In this document: one piece after another, positions 51,811-61,188 of the stretch
Position numbering within the stretch: the first letter of the stretch is position 1
How the letters are laid out: each line of letters begins with the position of its first letter
Assembly: GCF_003461245.1 (NCBI RefSeq)
Contig: NZ_QTWS01000016.1
Span: forward strand, 19,756-83,755
Source: Blautia sp. AF19-10LB
Lineage (GTDB): Bacteria > Bacillota > Clostridia > Lachnospirales > Lachnospiraceae
Reading direction: 5' to 3'
DNA length: 64,000 nt
Made by a program: the position numbers and the translations under genes
The notes under the pieces: model-generated
The model's input: only the letters and a program-made list of their open reading frames with translations
Told to the model about the DNA's origin: nothing
The model's database searches: none

Positions 51811-52911
51811 CTATATCACCCCCAGAAGACGCAGAGCCGTAACTACTGCTGTCGCTGCAATGGTCAGCGAGATATGACGTTTGAACCAGTATTTGACTGC
51901 CAGATCCTTCGCCACAGGAAGATCCCCGATCAGATGTCCCGTCTGTCCATTCATCGCAAAAGAATAATTTTTGCCATTCCATTTCGTATTCAGGAACCAG
52001 ACCGGAAACAAGGCGTATCTGACCTTGCCTTTCCCGGTCACTGTGACCTTCTCCTGCTTTGGAGTTACCGTTGCATATCCATGGACAGTCCTCTCAAAAC
52101 TGTCCTTCACACTCCTCTCCATGCGCTCATAAACACGTTCTGTGAGGGCATCCGGCTCCTGGTCGTATTTGTCTGCCATATAACCGGAAAGATAGGAAAA
52201 GTTAAATTCTGTCAGATCCTTGTAATCATACGGCTCAATTGCCTCCATCGTGGTATCGTCAATAGCTTTCGAGCCATCGACAGGGATCTTTTCAAATTTC
52301 ATGCTGCCTGAGCGCACAACATGATAAAATTTCGTCTCTGTATACCGGTAATCAGAATCTTCCCAGAAACGGTTTCTGGTGGCCTCATAGCGGAAACGCC
52401 CTGCCGCATCCAGATCAAATAACCAGAACGGGACATAAACCGCCTTGATCTCTTCGAGATGGTTCTGGTCTTTGAACACCTTTGGAAGCAGTGGTTTCCC
52501 TTCGTAGTGTTTCTTAAGTGCCTCAACTGCTTCTTTTTTGGATTTCTGAAACGGAATGATATAATCCGGACGATAGCTGTCCACAAACTGCTCCGGCATG
52601 ATCATTGGATTGTCGCAATAAGGACACACAGTCGCACCTGTCGTCTTTTCTGCAAGGATCTCCGCGCCGCAGGACGGGCAGCTCCAGACAGCCATATTGG
52701 ATTTCTCGTCTGACTGCCACTGCTCCGGCTCAAATCCTTCCCAGTGATCCCCCTTAACTTCCTTTACTTCTTCCGCCTGCTCTGCGATCTTATCCAGTTC
52801 ATCCAGAGAATAGGTACTTCCACAGTACTCACATTTCATCTTCTGTGACTTGCTTTCAAAAGTAAGACCGGCTGAACAGTTGGGGCACTTGTAGTTCAAA
52901 GTATCTGCCAT
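51811..52911 (-). CDS. ydjG: Zinc-ribbon membrane protein (YdjG-like)
   Basis: 366 residues. It has an N-terminal zinc ribbon (YKCPNCSAGLTFESKSQKMKCEYCGS), a second ribbon at ~75-100 (WSCPSCGAEILAEKTTGATVCPYCDNPM), a ~220-residue beta-rich domain and a C-terminal membrane segment (SLTIAATAVVTALRLLGVI). This matches B. subtilis YdjG, part of a system that recruits a PspA/LiaH homologue to the membrane. No pspA-like gene is adjacent. Confidence 0.8.
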   Translation of the reverse strand: MADTLNYKCPNCSAGLTFESKSQKMKCEYCGSTYSLDELDKIAEQAEEVKEVKGDHWEGFEPEQWQSDEKSNMAVWSCPSCGAEILAEKTTGATVCPYCDNPMIMPEQFVDSYRPDYIIPFQKSKKEAVEALKKHYEGKPLLPKVFKDQNHLEEIKAVYVPFWLFDLDAAGRFRYEATRNRFWEDSDYRYTETKFYHVVRSGSMKFEKIPVDGSKAIDDTTMEAIEPYDYKDLTEFNFSYLSGYMADKYDQEPDALTERVYERMERSVKDSFERTVHGYATVTPKQEKVTVTGKGKVRYALFPVWFLNTKWNGKNYSFAMNGQTGHLIGDLPVAKDLAVKYWFKRHISLTIAATAVVTALRLLGVI

Positions 52912-52930
52912 CGCATCTGCCCCCTTCCTC

Positions 52931-54148
52931 CTATGGTCTCGGTTTGCCGCATTCCTGGCAGAATTTACCCGTATTTACAGTTCCACAGCTGCAGGTCCAT
53001 GGTCCCGCCGGACGCGGACTTCCACACTCAGAGCAGAATTTACCGGTATTTACTGCACCGCAGGCACAGGTCCATTCTGTCTTTGGTGCTGTCTGGGAAG
53101 GCTGCTGGTACTGTGGCTGCATCTGCGGTGTCGCCTGCTGCTGTCCCATCGCAAATAAATTCTGTGCATTCGCTCCACCGACATTTGCCGCCATGTTCAT
53201 TGCCGCAAATGCCATCGCAGGTCCCGTCTTCTGATTGGAAGCTGCTGACTGCATCGCACTCGCCTGTGCACCCACCATCTGGGCTGCCGCCATCGTAGGA
53301 TTGCGGAAAACAGCATTCCTCTGCAGTTCCTTGATCATGGCTTCGTCTTCCTCAGAGGCCTTTACACTGGATACACCGAGAGACACGATACGGATGCCGC
53401 GAAGATTATCCCATTTATCGGACAGAACCTTATTTAACACATCTGAAAGTTCCTGTGTATGTCCCGGAAGTGCACTGTAGCGGATCCCCATCTCTGAGAT
53501 CCTGGCAAAAGCCGGCTGCAGGGCTGTCATCAGTTCGCTCTTGAGCTGTCCATCGATCTCATCTCTCGTATAATCCTGCTCCACATTTCCGCAGACATTT
53601 GTATAGAAGAGAACCGGATTGGCGATCTGATAGCTGTATTCGCCAAAACACTTGATCGTGATGTCCATATCCAGCCCGATATTCATATCCACCACACGGA
53701 ACGGAACCGGATTCGGTGTGCCATATTTATTACCGACAAGTTCCTTGGTATTTACAAAATATACTCTCTGATCCTTCGGCGGCTCTCCTCCAAAGGTAAA
53801 ACGTTTGCCGATCTGCTGGAATGCTTCCTTCACGCCCTTTCCAAGCCCTCCGCAGAAAATAGATGGCTCCGAGGAGGTGTCATATGTATACTCTCCTGGC
53901 TCTGCACATACATCCACGACCTTTCCCTGCTCTACGATCAGCATGCACTGTCCGTCACTGACTGCAATCACAGAACCATTGGAGATGATATTCTCAGAAC
54001 CGTGTCTGTTTGATGACCTTCCGGATACTTTCTTGTGTGCCTTGGTGACCAGCACATCTGCCGGCATGGATTCACAGTAAAAATATTCCTTCCACTGGTC
54101 CGCCAGAACACCGCCTGCTGAACCAAGAGCTGCTTTAATAAGTCCCAT
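52931..54148 (-). CDS. ydjI: SPFH-domain protein with tandem zinc ribbons (YdjI-like)
   Basis: 405 residues. An SPFH/flotillin-like core (~25-290) that starts MGLIKAALGSAGGVLADQWKEYFYCESMP, typical of the 'virion core protein'/YdjI group, is followed by an Ala/Met/Gln-rich linker (~290-355). Two near-identical C-terminal zinc ribbons follow (CACGAVNTGKFCSECGSPRP and CSCGTVNTGKFCQECGKPRP). First gene of the ydjI-G-H unit; likely a membrane-scaffold or envelope-stress protein. Confidence 0.82.
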   Translation of the reverse strand: MGLIKAALGSAGGVLADQWKEYFYCESMPADVLVTKAHKKVSGRSSNRHGSENIISNGSVIAVSDGQCMLIVEQGKVVDVCAEPGEYTYDTSSEPSIFCGGLGKGVKEAFQQIGKRFTFGGEPPKDQRVYFVNTKELVGNKYGTPNPVPFRVVDMNIGLDMDITIKCFGEYSYQIANPVLFYTNVCGNVEQDYTRDEIDGQLKSELMTALQPAFARISEMGIRYSALPGHTQELSDVLNKVLSDKWDNLRGIRIVSLGVSSVKASEEDEAMIKELQRNAVFRNPTMAAAQMVGAQASAMQSAASNQKTGPAMAFAAMNMAANVGGANAQNLFAMGQQQATPQMQPQYQQPSQTAPKTEWTCACGAVNTGKFCSECGSPRPAGPWTCSCGTVNTGKFCQECGKPRP

Positions 54149-54222
54149 AAAAAAATCCTCCTCTTTCTTGTTTTACCTTAAATAGTTTCTTGTCATCTTA
54201 TTCGACTGTTTCAGGCTGTTTT

Positions 54223-55467
54223 TCAGAAAAGCTTGTGGATAAACAGACCGCTTCTCAGTTTCGGCTCAAACCAGGTGGATTTCGGCGGCATCAGTTTGCC
54301 TTCATCCGCGATCTGCATCAGATCCTCCATTACTGTCGGATACATGGCAAAAGCCACTCCGCCTGTTCTGTCCGCGATCTCTGCCAGTTCTTTAAGTTTG
54401 TGGCTTCCTCCTACGAAACGGATCCTCTGATCTGTCCGCGGATCTCCGATCCCCAGGATCGGAGAAAGAACCTTCTCCTGAAGGATGGAGACATCAAGCT
54501 GTCCTACTACATCCTTCTTCACATAGACATCCTCCCAGGCTTTGAGATGATACCAGTTTCCTCCGACATACATTCCCATGCAGTGCTTCTCAACCGGTTT
54601 GCACGGGAATCCCGGCATGATCATCAGCTCAAAGTTAAATTTGAGGCTGGCAATAAACGCATGCTCATCCATTCCATTCAGATCGCGTACCACTCTGTTA
54701 TAAGAAAGGATCGTAAGCTGGTCATACGGAAAGACAACAGAAAGGAAATAATTAAATTCCTCACTTCCATCGTAATCCGGGTGTTCCTCTCTCCTCTTGA
54801 GTCCTACTTTGACTGCAGAGGCAGCTCTGTGGTGTCCATCTGCAATATATATATACGGAATATTTCCAAACTGTTCTGCGATCACTTTCTTCTCTGCTTC
54901 CCCGTCGATCACCCACACGCGGTGTCCGATCTCATCCTCTGCCACAAAATCATAAACGGCATCATGGGATGCTTTCCAGGTTTCCATCAGATCAAGAAGT
55001 TCCTGTGGGTACTTGCAGGCAAGATAGATCGGACCTGTGTTTGCATCACATACATCCACATGATGGATACGATCCTGCTCCTTATCCTCTCTGGTAAGCT
55101 CATGTTTCTTGACAACGCCATTCATATAGTCATCAATAGAGCAGCAGCCGACCAGACCGGTCTGCGTTTTACCCTTGCGGGTCAGCTCATAGATGTAATA
55201 ACACGGTGCTCCGTCCTGAACCAAAATTCCATTCTTTTCCATATTGATGAGGTTTTCACGTGCACGGTCATAGACTTTCTGATCGTAAAGATCCGTATCT
55301 GCCGGAAGGTCCATCTCTGCACGATCCACATGCAGGAAAGAATCCGGATTCTGATCTCCGATCTCCTTTGCCTCCTCCCTCGTCACTACATCATATGGAA
55401 GTGCCGCTACTGCCTCTGCCTTGTCAGGAACGGGTCTGAGGGCACGGAATGCCTGAAAAATAGCCAT
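54223..55467 (-). CDS. DUF1015 family protein
   Basis: A 414-residue member of the DUF1015 family. It starts AIFQAFRALRPVPDKAEAVAALPYDVVTREEA, includes FLHVDRAE, YIADGHHRAASAV (the most conserved motif) and the C-terminal KSTWFEPKLRSGLF. The family is widespread, often beside D-3-phosphoglycerate dehydrogenase or serine genes, but its biochemical role is not established. Monocistronic, AAAGGAG ribosome site. Confidence 0.88.
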   Translation of the reverse strand: MAIFQAFRALRPVPDKAEAVAALPYDVVTREEAKEIGDQNPDSFLHVDRAEMDLPADTDLYDQKVYDRARENLINMEKNGILVQDGAPCYYIYELTRKGKTQTGLVGCCSIDDYMNGVVKKHELTREDKEQDRIHHVDVCDANTGPIYLACKYPQELLDLMETWKASHDAVYDFVAEDEIGHRVWVIDGEAEKKVIAEQFGNIPYIYIADGHHRAASAVKVGLKRREEHPDYDGSEEFNYFLSVVFPYDQLTILSYNRVVRDLNGMDEHAFIASLKFNFELMIMPGFPCKPVEKHCMGMYVGGNWYHLKAWEDVYVKKDVVGQLDVSILQEKVLSPILGIGDPRTDQRIRFVGGSHKLKELAEIADRTGGVAFAMYPTVMEDLMQIADEGKLMPPKSTWFEPKLRSGLFIHKLF

Positions 55468-55612
55468 TTTTATATCTCCTTTGCACTTTCATTTTTCTTA
55501 TGTAAAATGTATTTTTATTTTATCACATCCCCCAGTACGTTGCAATGAACATCACTTTTTTTATTATGTGCTAACTTTTTTTGTAAAAACCTAAAAAATT
55601 TTGTATTTCCTC

Positions 55613-55640
55613 TTGCAAAATCTTTTATTTATGGTATGAT
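55613..55640 (+). promoter_or_regulatory. Promoter of the ygeX-ygeY-ygeW-arcC cluster
   Basis: TTGCAA (55613-55618), 16-nt spacer, TATGAT (55635-55640), ~65 bp before ygeX. Confidence 0.65.
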
Positions 55641-55704
55641 AGAGATATAAAAGACAAGCAATAATTATGAGTTCAAAATAAATTTTTTAAGGAGGGTTTT
55701 TATA

Positions 55705-56934
55705 ATGACGGAAGGTTTAAAATGGACTGTCAATCACGTTGCAAAGTCTGACGACAAACATCTCGAGTTAATGTCAGAGGAAAACGTGAAAAAAGCCAAT
55801 GAATTTCACAAAAGTTTCCCACAGTATACAGTAACTCCTCTTCAGGATCTTGCTGAACTGGCATCCTACCTGGGTGTTAAGAGCATCCACTGCAAGGATG
55901 AATCCTATCGTTTCGGACTGAACGCTTTTAAGGTTCTTGGCGGTTCCTACGCAATGGGACGTTACATAGCTAAAGAAGTTGGTAAGGATATCAGCGAACT
56001 TCCATATGCTGTTCTCTCTTCCGAGGAATTAAGAAAAGAATTCGGACAGGCTACCTTCTTCACAGCAACAGACGGAAACCACGGACGTGGAGTTGCATGG
56101 GCTGCCAAACGTCTTGGACAGAAAGCAGTTGTTCGTATGCCAAAAGGCACAACCAAGACACGTTTTGACAACATCGCCAAAGAAGGCGCTACTGTTACCA
56201 TCGAAGAAGTCAACTATGATGACTGCGTAAGAATGGCTGCAGCTGAGGCTGCCAAGACAGAGCACGGCATCATCGTTCAGGATACTGCATGGGATGGATA
56301 CGAAGAGATCCCGTCATGGATCATGCAGGGTTACGGAACTATGGTCATGGAAGCTGACCAGCAGCTCAAAGAAGCCGGCATCGACCGCCCGACACACGTA
56401 TTCGTTCAGGCAGGTGTTGGTTCTCTTGCAGGAGCAGTTGTTGGATACTTCGCTCACAAATACAAAGAAAACCCGCCGGTTATGGTTGTCTGCGAAGCAA
56501 GTGCTGCTGACTGCCTGTACCGTTCCGCTATGAAAGAATCCGGAGATCTTGTAAATGTAGGCGGCGACCTTCAGACGATCATGGCTGGTCTCGCATGCGG
56601 CGAAGCAAACACCATCGGATGGGATATCTTAAGGAACCATGTTTCTGTATTTGCATCCTGCCCTGACTGGATGAGTGCCAAGGCAACAAGAATCTATGCT
56701 AACCCGCTCGGCAATGACCCGCACATCGTTTCCGGTGAATCCGGATCTGTTCCGCTTGGTCTGTGCTTCACTGCTCTTCACGACGAAGATGCAAAAGATC
56801 TTAAAGAAGCCCTGAAACTGGATGAGAACTCCAACGTTCTTGTAATCTCCACAGAGGGTGACACTGATCCGGTTCGTTACCGCGAGATCGTATGGGATGG
56901 CCTGTACGGAACAAACGAGTCTTTAAGCAAATGA
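55705..56934 (+). CDS. ygeX: 2,3-diaminopropionate ammonia-lyase
   Basis: A 409-residue fold-type II PLP enzyme that turns 2,3-diaminopropionate into pyruvate and ammonia. The Schiff-base lysine is K76 in ESYRFGLNAFKVLGGSYA; TATDGNHGRGVAWAA is the PLP/substrate Asn loop and VFVQAGVGSLAGAVVG the phosphate-binding loop. It heads the cluster shared with E. coli ygeX-ygeY-ygeW-yqeA, linked to anaerobic purine/urate breakdown in gut bacteria. GGAGGG ribosome site. Its stop codon lies at the edge of the structured element at 56933-57104. Confidence 0.95.
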   Translation: MTEGLKWTVNHVAKSDDKHLELMSEENVKKANEFHKSFPQYTVTPLQDLAELASYLGVKSIHCKDESYRFGLNAFKVLGGSYAMGRYIAKEVGKDISELPYAVLSSEELRKEFGQATFFTATDGNHGRGVAWAAKRLGQKAVVRMPKGTTKTRFDNIAKEGATVTIEEVNYDDCVRMAAAEAAKTEHGIIVQDTAWDGYEEIPSWIMQGYGTMVMEADQQLKEAGIDRPTHVFVQAGVGSLAGAVVGYFAHKYKENPPVMVVCEASAADCLYRSAMKESGDLVNVGGDLQTIMAGLACGEANTIGWDILRNHVSVFASCPDWMSAKATRIYANPLGNDPHIVSGESGSVPLGLCFTALHDEDAKDLKEALKLDENSNVLVISTEGDTDPVRYREIVWDGLYGTNESLSK

Positions 56935-57104
56935 TGATACCAGGGTTCCAAATTCAAATGATGTTCGTGCTTGCACGATAAAGCATTTGAATTTGGAACC
57001 CGCCAAACATGAGGAAGCAGCGATTTACATAGTAAATCAGCGAATTCCGAATGTTTGAAGGATTGTGGGAGCAGTTTACTGCGGAACAATCCGTAAGTAT
57101 CATC
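56933..57104 (+). ncRNA. Structured intercistronic element (closing stem with three hairpins)
   Basis: A closing stem GATGATAC (56933-56940)/GTATCATC (57097-57104) encloses three hairpins. P2 is a perfect 18-bp stem GGGTTCCAAATTCAAATG (56943-56960)/CATTTGAATTTGGAACCC (56984-57001) capped by TCGTGC/GCACGA. P3 is CAAACAT-GA-GGAA / TTCC-GA-ATGTTTG (57004-57057) with inner GATTTAC/GTAAATC. P4 is GGATTGT/ACAATCC (57060-57092) around GCAGT-TT-ACTGC with a purine-rich internal loop. There is no T-tract, so not a terminator. It fits a structured mRNA element; a palindromic mobile element is the alternative. Confidence 0.6.
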
Positions 57105-57158
57105 AAATAATTAAGAACTTTAAAACAATTTCTATATACACATGGGAGGAATTTTAAA

Positions 57159-58469
57159 ATGGATTACGGCAAAATCAAAGAAGTTGCTCAGAATTATCAG
57201 GAGGATATGACCAAATTCTTAAGGGCGATCGTTAAGAATCCTGGAGAAAGCTGCGACGAAAGAAAACATATCGAGACAATCGAAGCTGAAATGAAAAAAC
57301 TGAACTTCGACGAAGTTACGATCGACCCACAGGGTAACGTGATCGGTTACATGGGAACCGGCGACAAGATCATCGCTTTTGATGCTCATATCGACACTGT
57401 TGGTATCGGTAACATTGAAAACTGGAACTTTGATCCATACGAAGGATACGAAACAGAAGAAGAAATCGGTGGACGTGGCGTATCTGACCAGTGCGGCGGT
57501 CTCGTATCTGCTGTATACGGTGCAAAGATCATGAAAGACATGGATCTGATTCCGGAAGGATGCAAGATCATGGTAGTCGGAACTGTTCAGGAAGAAGACT
57601 GTGACGGTCTCTGCTGGCAGTACATCATCAACGAAGACAAGATCCGTCCGGAATTCGTAGTTTCCACAGAGCCGACAGACGGTGGTATCTACAGAGGACA
57701 GCGTGGACGTATGGAGATCCGTATCGATGTGAAAGGTGTTTCCTGCCATGGTTCTGCTCCGGAACGTGGTGACAACGCTATCTACAAAATGGCTGACATC
57801 CTTCAGGATGTACGTTCCCTCAACGAGAACGATGACGCTGATGAGACAGAAATCAAAGGTCTTGTTAAAATGCTCAACCCGAAATTCAACCCTGACTGGG
57901 AAGAAGCTCGTTTCCTTGGACGCGGTACTGTAACTGTATCCCAGATCTTCTACACCTCTCCTAGCCGTTGTGCAGTAGCTGACTCCTGTGCAGTATCTCT
58001 TGACCGTCGTATGACATTCGGAGAAACATGGGAAAGCTGCCTGGATGAGATCCGTGCTCTTCCGAGCGTTAAGAAATATGGCGATGATGTAGTTGTTTCT
58101 ATGTACAACTACGACAGACCGTCTTATACAGGATGCAAATATGAGATCGAGTGCTACTTCCCGACATGGGCTATTCCGAAGGATCATAAGGTAACTAAGG
58201 CTCTTGAGGATGCTTATAAGAACCTTTATGGGGAAACTCGTCTTGGAAACGCAGAAACAGAGGAAATGAGAAAAGCTCGTCCGCTTACTGATAAATGGAC
58301 ATTCTCTACAAATGGTGTTTCTATTATGGGACGTAATGGAATTCCTTGTATTGGATTTGGACCTGGTGCTGAGGCTCAGGCACATGCTCCGAATGAGAAA
58401 ACTTGGAAGGTCGATCTCGTGAGATGCGCAGCTGTTTATGCAGCTTTACCTACTTCTTATTGCAAATAA
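57159..58469 (+). CDS. ygeY: YgeY-type M20 family amidohydrolase
   Basis: A 436-residue zinc-dependent M20 peptidase-fold hydrolase of the YgeY (selenium-metabolism-linked) group. Metal ligands are seen in [12 protein letters not shown] (H77, D79), [15 protein letters not shown] (Asp bridge), [13 protein letters not shown] (catalytic and ligand Glu) and [17 protein letters not shown]. It likely hydrolyses a ureido or amide intermediate feeding diaminopropionate. From ~58190 its codons shift strongly to T-ending forms, continuing into ygeW. Confidence 0.9.
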   Translation: MDYGKIKEVAQNYQEDMTKFLRAIVKNPGESCDERKHIETIEAEMKKLNFDEVTIDPQGNVIGYMGTGDKIIAFDAHIDTVGIGNIENWNFDPYEGYETEEEIGGRGVSDQCGGLVSAVYGAKIMKDMDLIPEGCKIMVVGTVQEEDCDGLCWQYIINEDKIRPEFVVSTEPTDGGIYRGQRGRMEIRIDVKGVSCHGSAPERGDNAIYKMADILQDVRSLNENDDADETEIKGLVKMLNPKFNPDWEEARFLGRGTVTVSQIFYTSPSRCAVADSCAVSLDRRMTFGETWESCLDEIRALPSVKKYGDDVVVSMYNYDRPSYTGCKYEIECYFPTWAIPKDHKVTKALEDAYKNLYGETRLGNAETEEMRKARPLTDKWTFSTNGVSIMGRNGIPCIGFGPGAEAQAHAPNEKTWKVDLVRCAAVYAALPTSYCK

Positions 58470-58730
58470 AAAACCGCAAAGGGAGCAGCGCCCTGCTCCC
58501 TCTGCACACCCTTCGGGCTTTTTGTTAAGTAGTTCTTCTTGTTTCAGATATGAAGTTGGCTGACTTTACTTTGATTGGAAGAACGGAAATTGATGTTGTG
58601 GGGATATGCATTGATTTCTTTATTGGATTTTTTGAGGAAGGTTTTGTTGGTTGAATTTGGGGACAGGAATCGTAGTGTGGCTGCTGCGATTCCGCTAAAA
58701 TAAAAAATATTTTTAAAGGAGAATTTTCGA
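58470..58730 (+). other. Long intercistronic gap ygeY-ygeW with hairpins
   Basis: 261 bp without a convincing gene. GGGAGCAG-CGC-CCTGCTCCC (~58481-58499) is a strong stem, closely followed by CCCTTCGGGCTTTTTG, a possible weak terminator, so partial termination between ygeY and ygeW is plausible. A second hairpin GGAATCG (58666-58672)/CGATTCC (58687-58693) lies just before the ygeW ribosome site. A 34-codon frame from 58550 has no ribosome site. Confidence 0.5.
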
Positions 58731-59924
58731 ATGAAAACTTTACAGGATTATATTGATAAACTTAACAGCTTAAACTTTAAGGAAATGTACAATAATGACT
58801 TTTTCTGGACATGGGATAAGACTGATGAGGAACTTGAGGCTGTATTTACTGTAGCTGATGCTCTTCGTTTTATGAGAGAGAACAACATCTCTACTAAGGT
58901 ATTCGAGAGTGGTCTTGGTATTTCTATTTTCCGTGATAACTCTACCCGTACTCGTTTCTCTTTCGCTTCTGCCTGCAACCTGCTTGGTCTTGAGGTTCAG
59001 GATCTGGATGAGAAGAAATCTCAGATCGCTCATGGTGAGACTGTTCGTGAGACAGCTAACATGGTATCCTTTATGGCTGATGTAATCGGTATCCGTGATG
59101 ATATGTACATCGGTAAGGGTCATGCTTATCAGAAAGAGTTCATGGACGCTGTTACAGAAGGAAACAAAGATGGTATCCTTGAGCAGAGACCTACTCTTGT
59201 AAACCTGCAGTGTGATGTTGACCATCCGACACAGTGTATGGCTGATATGCTCCACATCATCCATGAGTTCGGCGGTGTTGAGAACCTGAAAGGCAAAAAA
59301 CTTGCTATGACATGGGCTTACTCTCCTTCTTATGGCAAACCACTCTCCGTTCCGCAGGGTGTTATCGGTCTGATGACTCGTTTCGGTATGGACGTTGTTC
59401 TGGCTCATCCGGAAGGATATGATGTAATGCCGGAAGTTGAAGAGATCGCTAAGAAGAACGCTGAAGCTACAGGCGGATCCTTCACAAAGACAAACGATAT
59501 GGCAGAAGCATTCAAGGATGCTGATATCGTATATCCGAAGAGCTGGGCTCCATTCGCAGCTATGGAAAAACGTACAAATCTGTACGCAGAAGGTGACTTC
59601 GACGGAATCGACAAACTGGAAAAAGAACTTCTTGCTCAGAACGCAGAGCACAAAGACTGGGCTTGCACAGAAGAGCTTATGAAGACAACAAAAGACGGAA
59701 AAGCTCTGTATCTGCACTGCCTGCCGGCTGACATCACTGGTGTAAGCTGTGAGACAGGTGAGGTTGATGCATCTGTATTCGATCGTTACAGAATCCCGCT
59801 TTACAAAGAAGCAAGCTTCAAACCATATGTGATCGCAGCTATGATCATGCTCTCCAAATTCGAAAAGCCACAGGATATCCTGAAGAAACTGGAAGTAAAA
59901 GCTGCTCCGAGAATTTTCGAATAA
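58731..59924 (+). CDS. ygeW: YgeW-type knotted carbamoyltransferase
   Basis: 397 residues of the aspartate/ornithine carbamoyltransferase superfamily, YgeW branch. Carbamoyl-phosphate motif FRDNSTRTRFSFASA (STRTR at 71-75), DVDHPTQCMADMLHI (HPTQ loop) and LYLHCLPADI (HCLP loop). The YgeW group transcarbamylates an uncertain substrate; with the neighbouring carbamate kinase it probably works in the phosphorolytic direction, releasing carbamoyl phosphate for ATP. GGAG ribosome site. Confidence 0.93.
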   Translation: MKTLQDYIDKLNSLNFKEMYNNDFFWTWDKTDEELEAVFTVADALRFMRENNISTKVFESGLGISIFRDNSTRTRFSFASACNLLGLEVQDLDEKKSQIAHGETVRETANMVSFMADVIGIRDDMYIGKGHAYQKEFMDAVTEGNKDGILEQRPTLVNLQCDVDHPTQCMADMLHIIHEFGGVENLKGKKLAMTWAYSPSYGKPLSVPQGVIGLMTRFGMDVVLAHPEGYDVMPEVEEIAKKNAEATGGSFTKTNDMAEAFKDADIVYPKSWAPFAAMEKRTNLYAEGDFDGIDKLEKELLAQNAEHKDWACTEELMKTTKDGKALYLHCLPADITGVSCETGEVDASVFDRYRIPLYKEASFKPYVIAAMIMLSKFEKPQDILKKLEVKAAPRIFE

Positions 59925-60106
59925 AATACAGGTTGTTTACAACGCCAGGCTATAAATATGAGAATCTTCTTTCTCATATAAGATAAACAGATTAAGGGCC
60001 CTGCGGATATGTTCTGCAAGGCTCTTTCTGTTTTCCAATATATGAGACTATTTCTTGTTTTTTCTTATATTATTTGTTAATTTATGTATTTCAGGAGGTT
60101 TTTTCA
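59925..60106 (+). other. Intercistronic gap ygeW-arcC with hairpins
   Basis: 182 bp, no gene. A perfect 9-bp stem ATATGAGAA (59956-59964)/TTCTCATAT (59971-59979) is followed by a GC-richer stem AAGGGCC...GGCTCTT (~59993-60028) and TCTGTTTT, which could act as a leaky terminator before carbamate kinase. Confidence 0.45.
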
Positions 60107-61051
60107 ATGTATAAAAGAAAAAGAATCGTTATCGCTCTTGGTGGAAACGCACTGGGTAACACTCTGCCGGAGCAGATGCAGGCTGTAAAGACCACAGCAA
60201 AAGCTCTGTGTGACCTGATCGAAGAAGGACATCAGGTAGTCGTTGTTCATGGAAACGGACCACAGGTAGGCATGATCAACAATGCTATGGCTGCTCTTTC
60301 CAGAGAAGACGAAAATCAGCCAAACACTCCTCTCTCCGTCTGTGTTGCGATGAGCCAGGCATATATCGGATATGACCTGCAGAATGCACTTCGCGAAGAA
60401 CTTCGCAAACGTGGATTTATGCGTACACCGGTTGTTACTGTCGTTACACAGGTCCGTGTAGATGAGAATGACCCTGCATTCCAGAATCCAAGCAAGCCGA
60501 TCGGTCACTTCATGACCAAAGAACAGGCTGAACATGCAGAGAAAGCATACGGCTATGTCATGAAAGAAGACGCAGGACGCGGATACCGCCGTGTTGTTGC
60601 TTCCCCGAAGCCGGTTGAGATTGTTGAACAGGATGCGATCAACAGCCTTGTTGACGCAAATAAGATCGTGATCTGCTGCGGTGGCGGTGGAATCCCGGTT
60701 ACTCTTCAGGGAGATCACCTCAAAGGTGCTTCTGCCGTTATCGATAAAGACTTTGCAAGCTGCCTGCTCGCAAAAGAGCTCGATGCAGACATGCTGATCA
60801 TCCTCACCGCTGTCGAAAAAGTCGCCGTAAACTTCGGCAAAGAAGACGAAAAATGGCTGGATGAAATGTCTGTCGAAGAAGCCCAGAAATATGTAGAAGA
60901 AGGTCAGTTCGCACCTGGCTCCATGCTTCCGAAAGTACAGGCTGCTATGGACTTCGCAGCTTCAGGGGAAGGACGTACTGCCATGATCACCCTTCTCGAA
61001 AAAGCCAAAGACGGTATCCAGGGCAAGACCGGTACCAAGATCCACATCTGA
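60107..61051 (+). CDS. arcC: Carbamate kinase (YqeA-like)
   Basis: About 314 residues. Converts carbamoyl phosphate and ADP to ATP, CO2 and ammonia. Family motifs: RIVIALGGNALGNTLPEQ, VVVHGNGPQVGMI, RRVVASPKPVEIVE, VICCGGGGIPV and VIDKDFASCLLA, then LPKVQAAMDF. The start at 60107 has AGGAGG at 60093-60098; the frame also has an upstream ATG at 60074 that lacks a site. It recovers energy from the ygeW step. Confidence 0.95.
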   Translation: MYKRKRIVIALGGNALGNTLPEQMQAVKTTAKALCDLIEEGHQVVVVHGNGPQVGMINNAMAALSREDENQPNTPLSVCVAMSQAYIGYDLQNALREELRKRGFMRTPVVTVVTQVRVDENDPAFQNPSKPIGHFMTKEQAEHAEKAYGYVMKEDAGRGYRRVVASPKPVEIVEQDAINSLVDANKIVICCGGGGIPVTLQGDHLKGASAVIDKDFASCLLAKELDADMLIILTAVEKVAVNFGKEDEKWLDEMSVEEAQKYVEEGQFAPGSMLPKVQAAMDFAASGEGRTAMITLLEKAKDGIQGKTGTKIHI

Positions 61052-61124
61052 TCTGTTTCTGATCCGTTTTGGATCGATCCAAATAAATTTGCTATATTTA
61101 CCTCAATCCATCTACACATAAACG

Positions 61125-61173
61125 AAAGCCGCAAAAGCTCCCCCTCCGAAACATGCTTCTGCGGCTTTTTGTT
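61125..61173. terminator. Bidirectional terminator, arcC / MATE
   Basis: AAAGCCGCA (61125-61133) pairs with TGCGGCTTT (61160-61168), extended by AAAGC/GCTTC, followed by TTTTTG. Confidence 0.88.
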
Positions 61174-61188
61174 TATCTGATTTTTATT

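Noticed and set aside
56943..57001. The 18-bp stem after ygeX read as a terminator
   Set aside because: No U-tract follows on either strand and two further structured arms plus a closing stem enclose it.
58550..58654. 34-codon plus-strand frame between ygeY and ygeW
   Set aside because: No ribosome site and no protein-like conservation that I can recognise; probably chance in a T/G-rich stretch.
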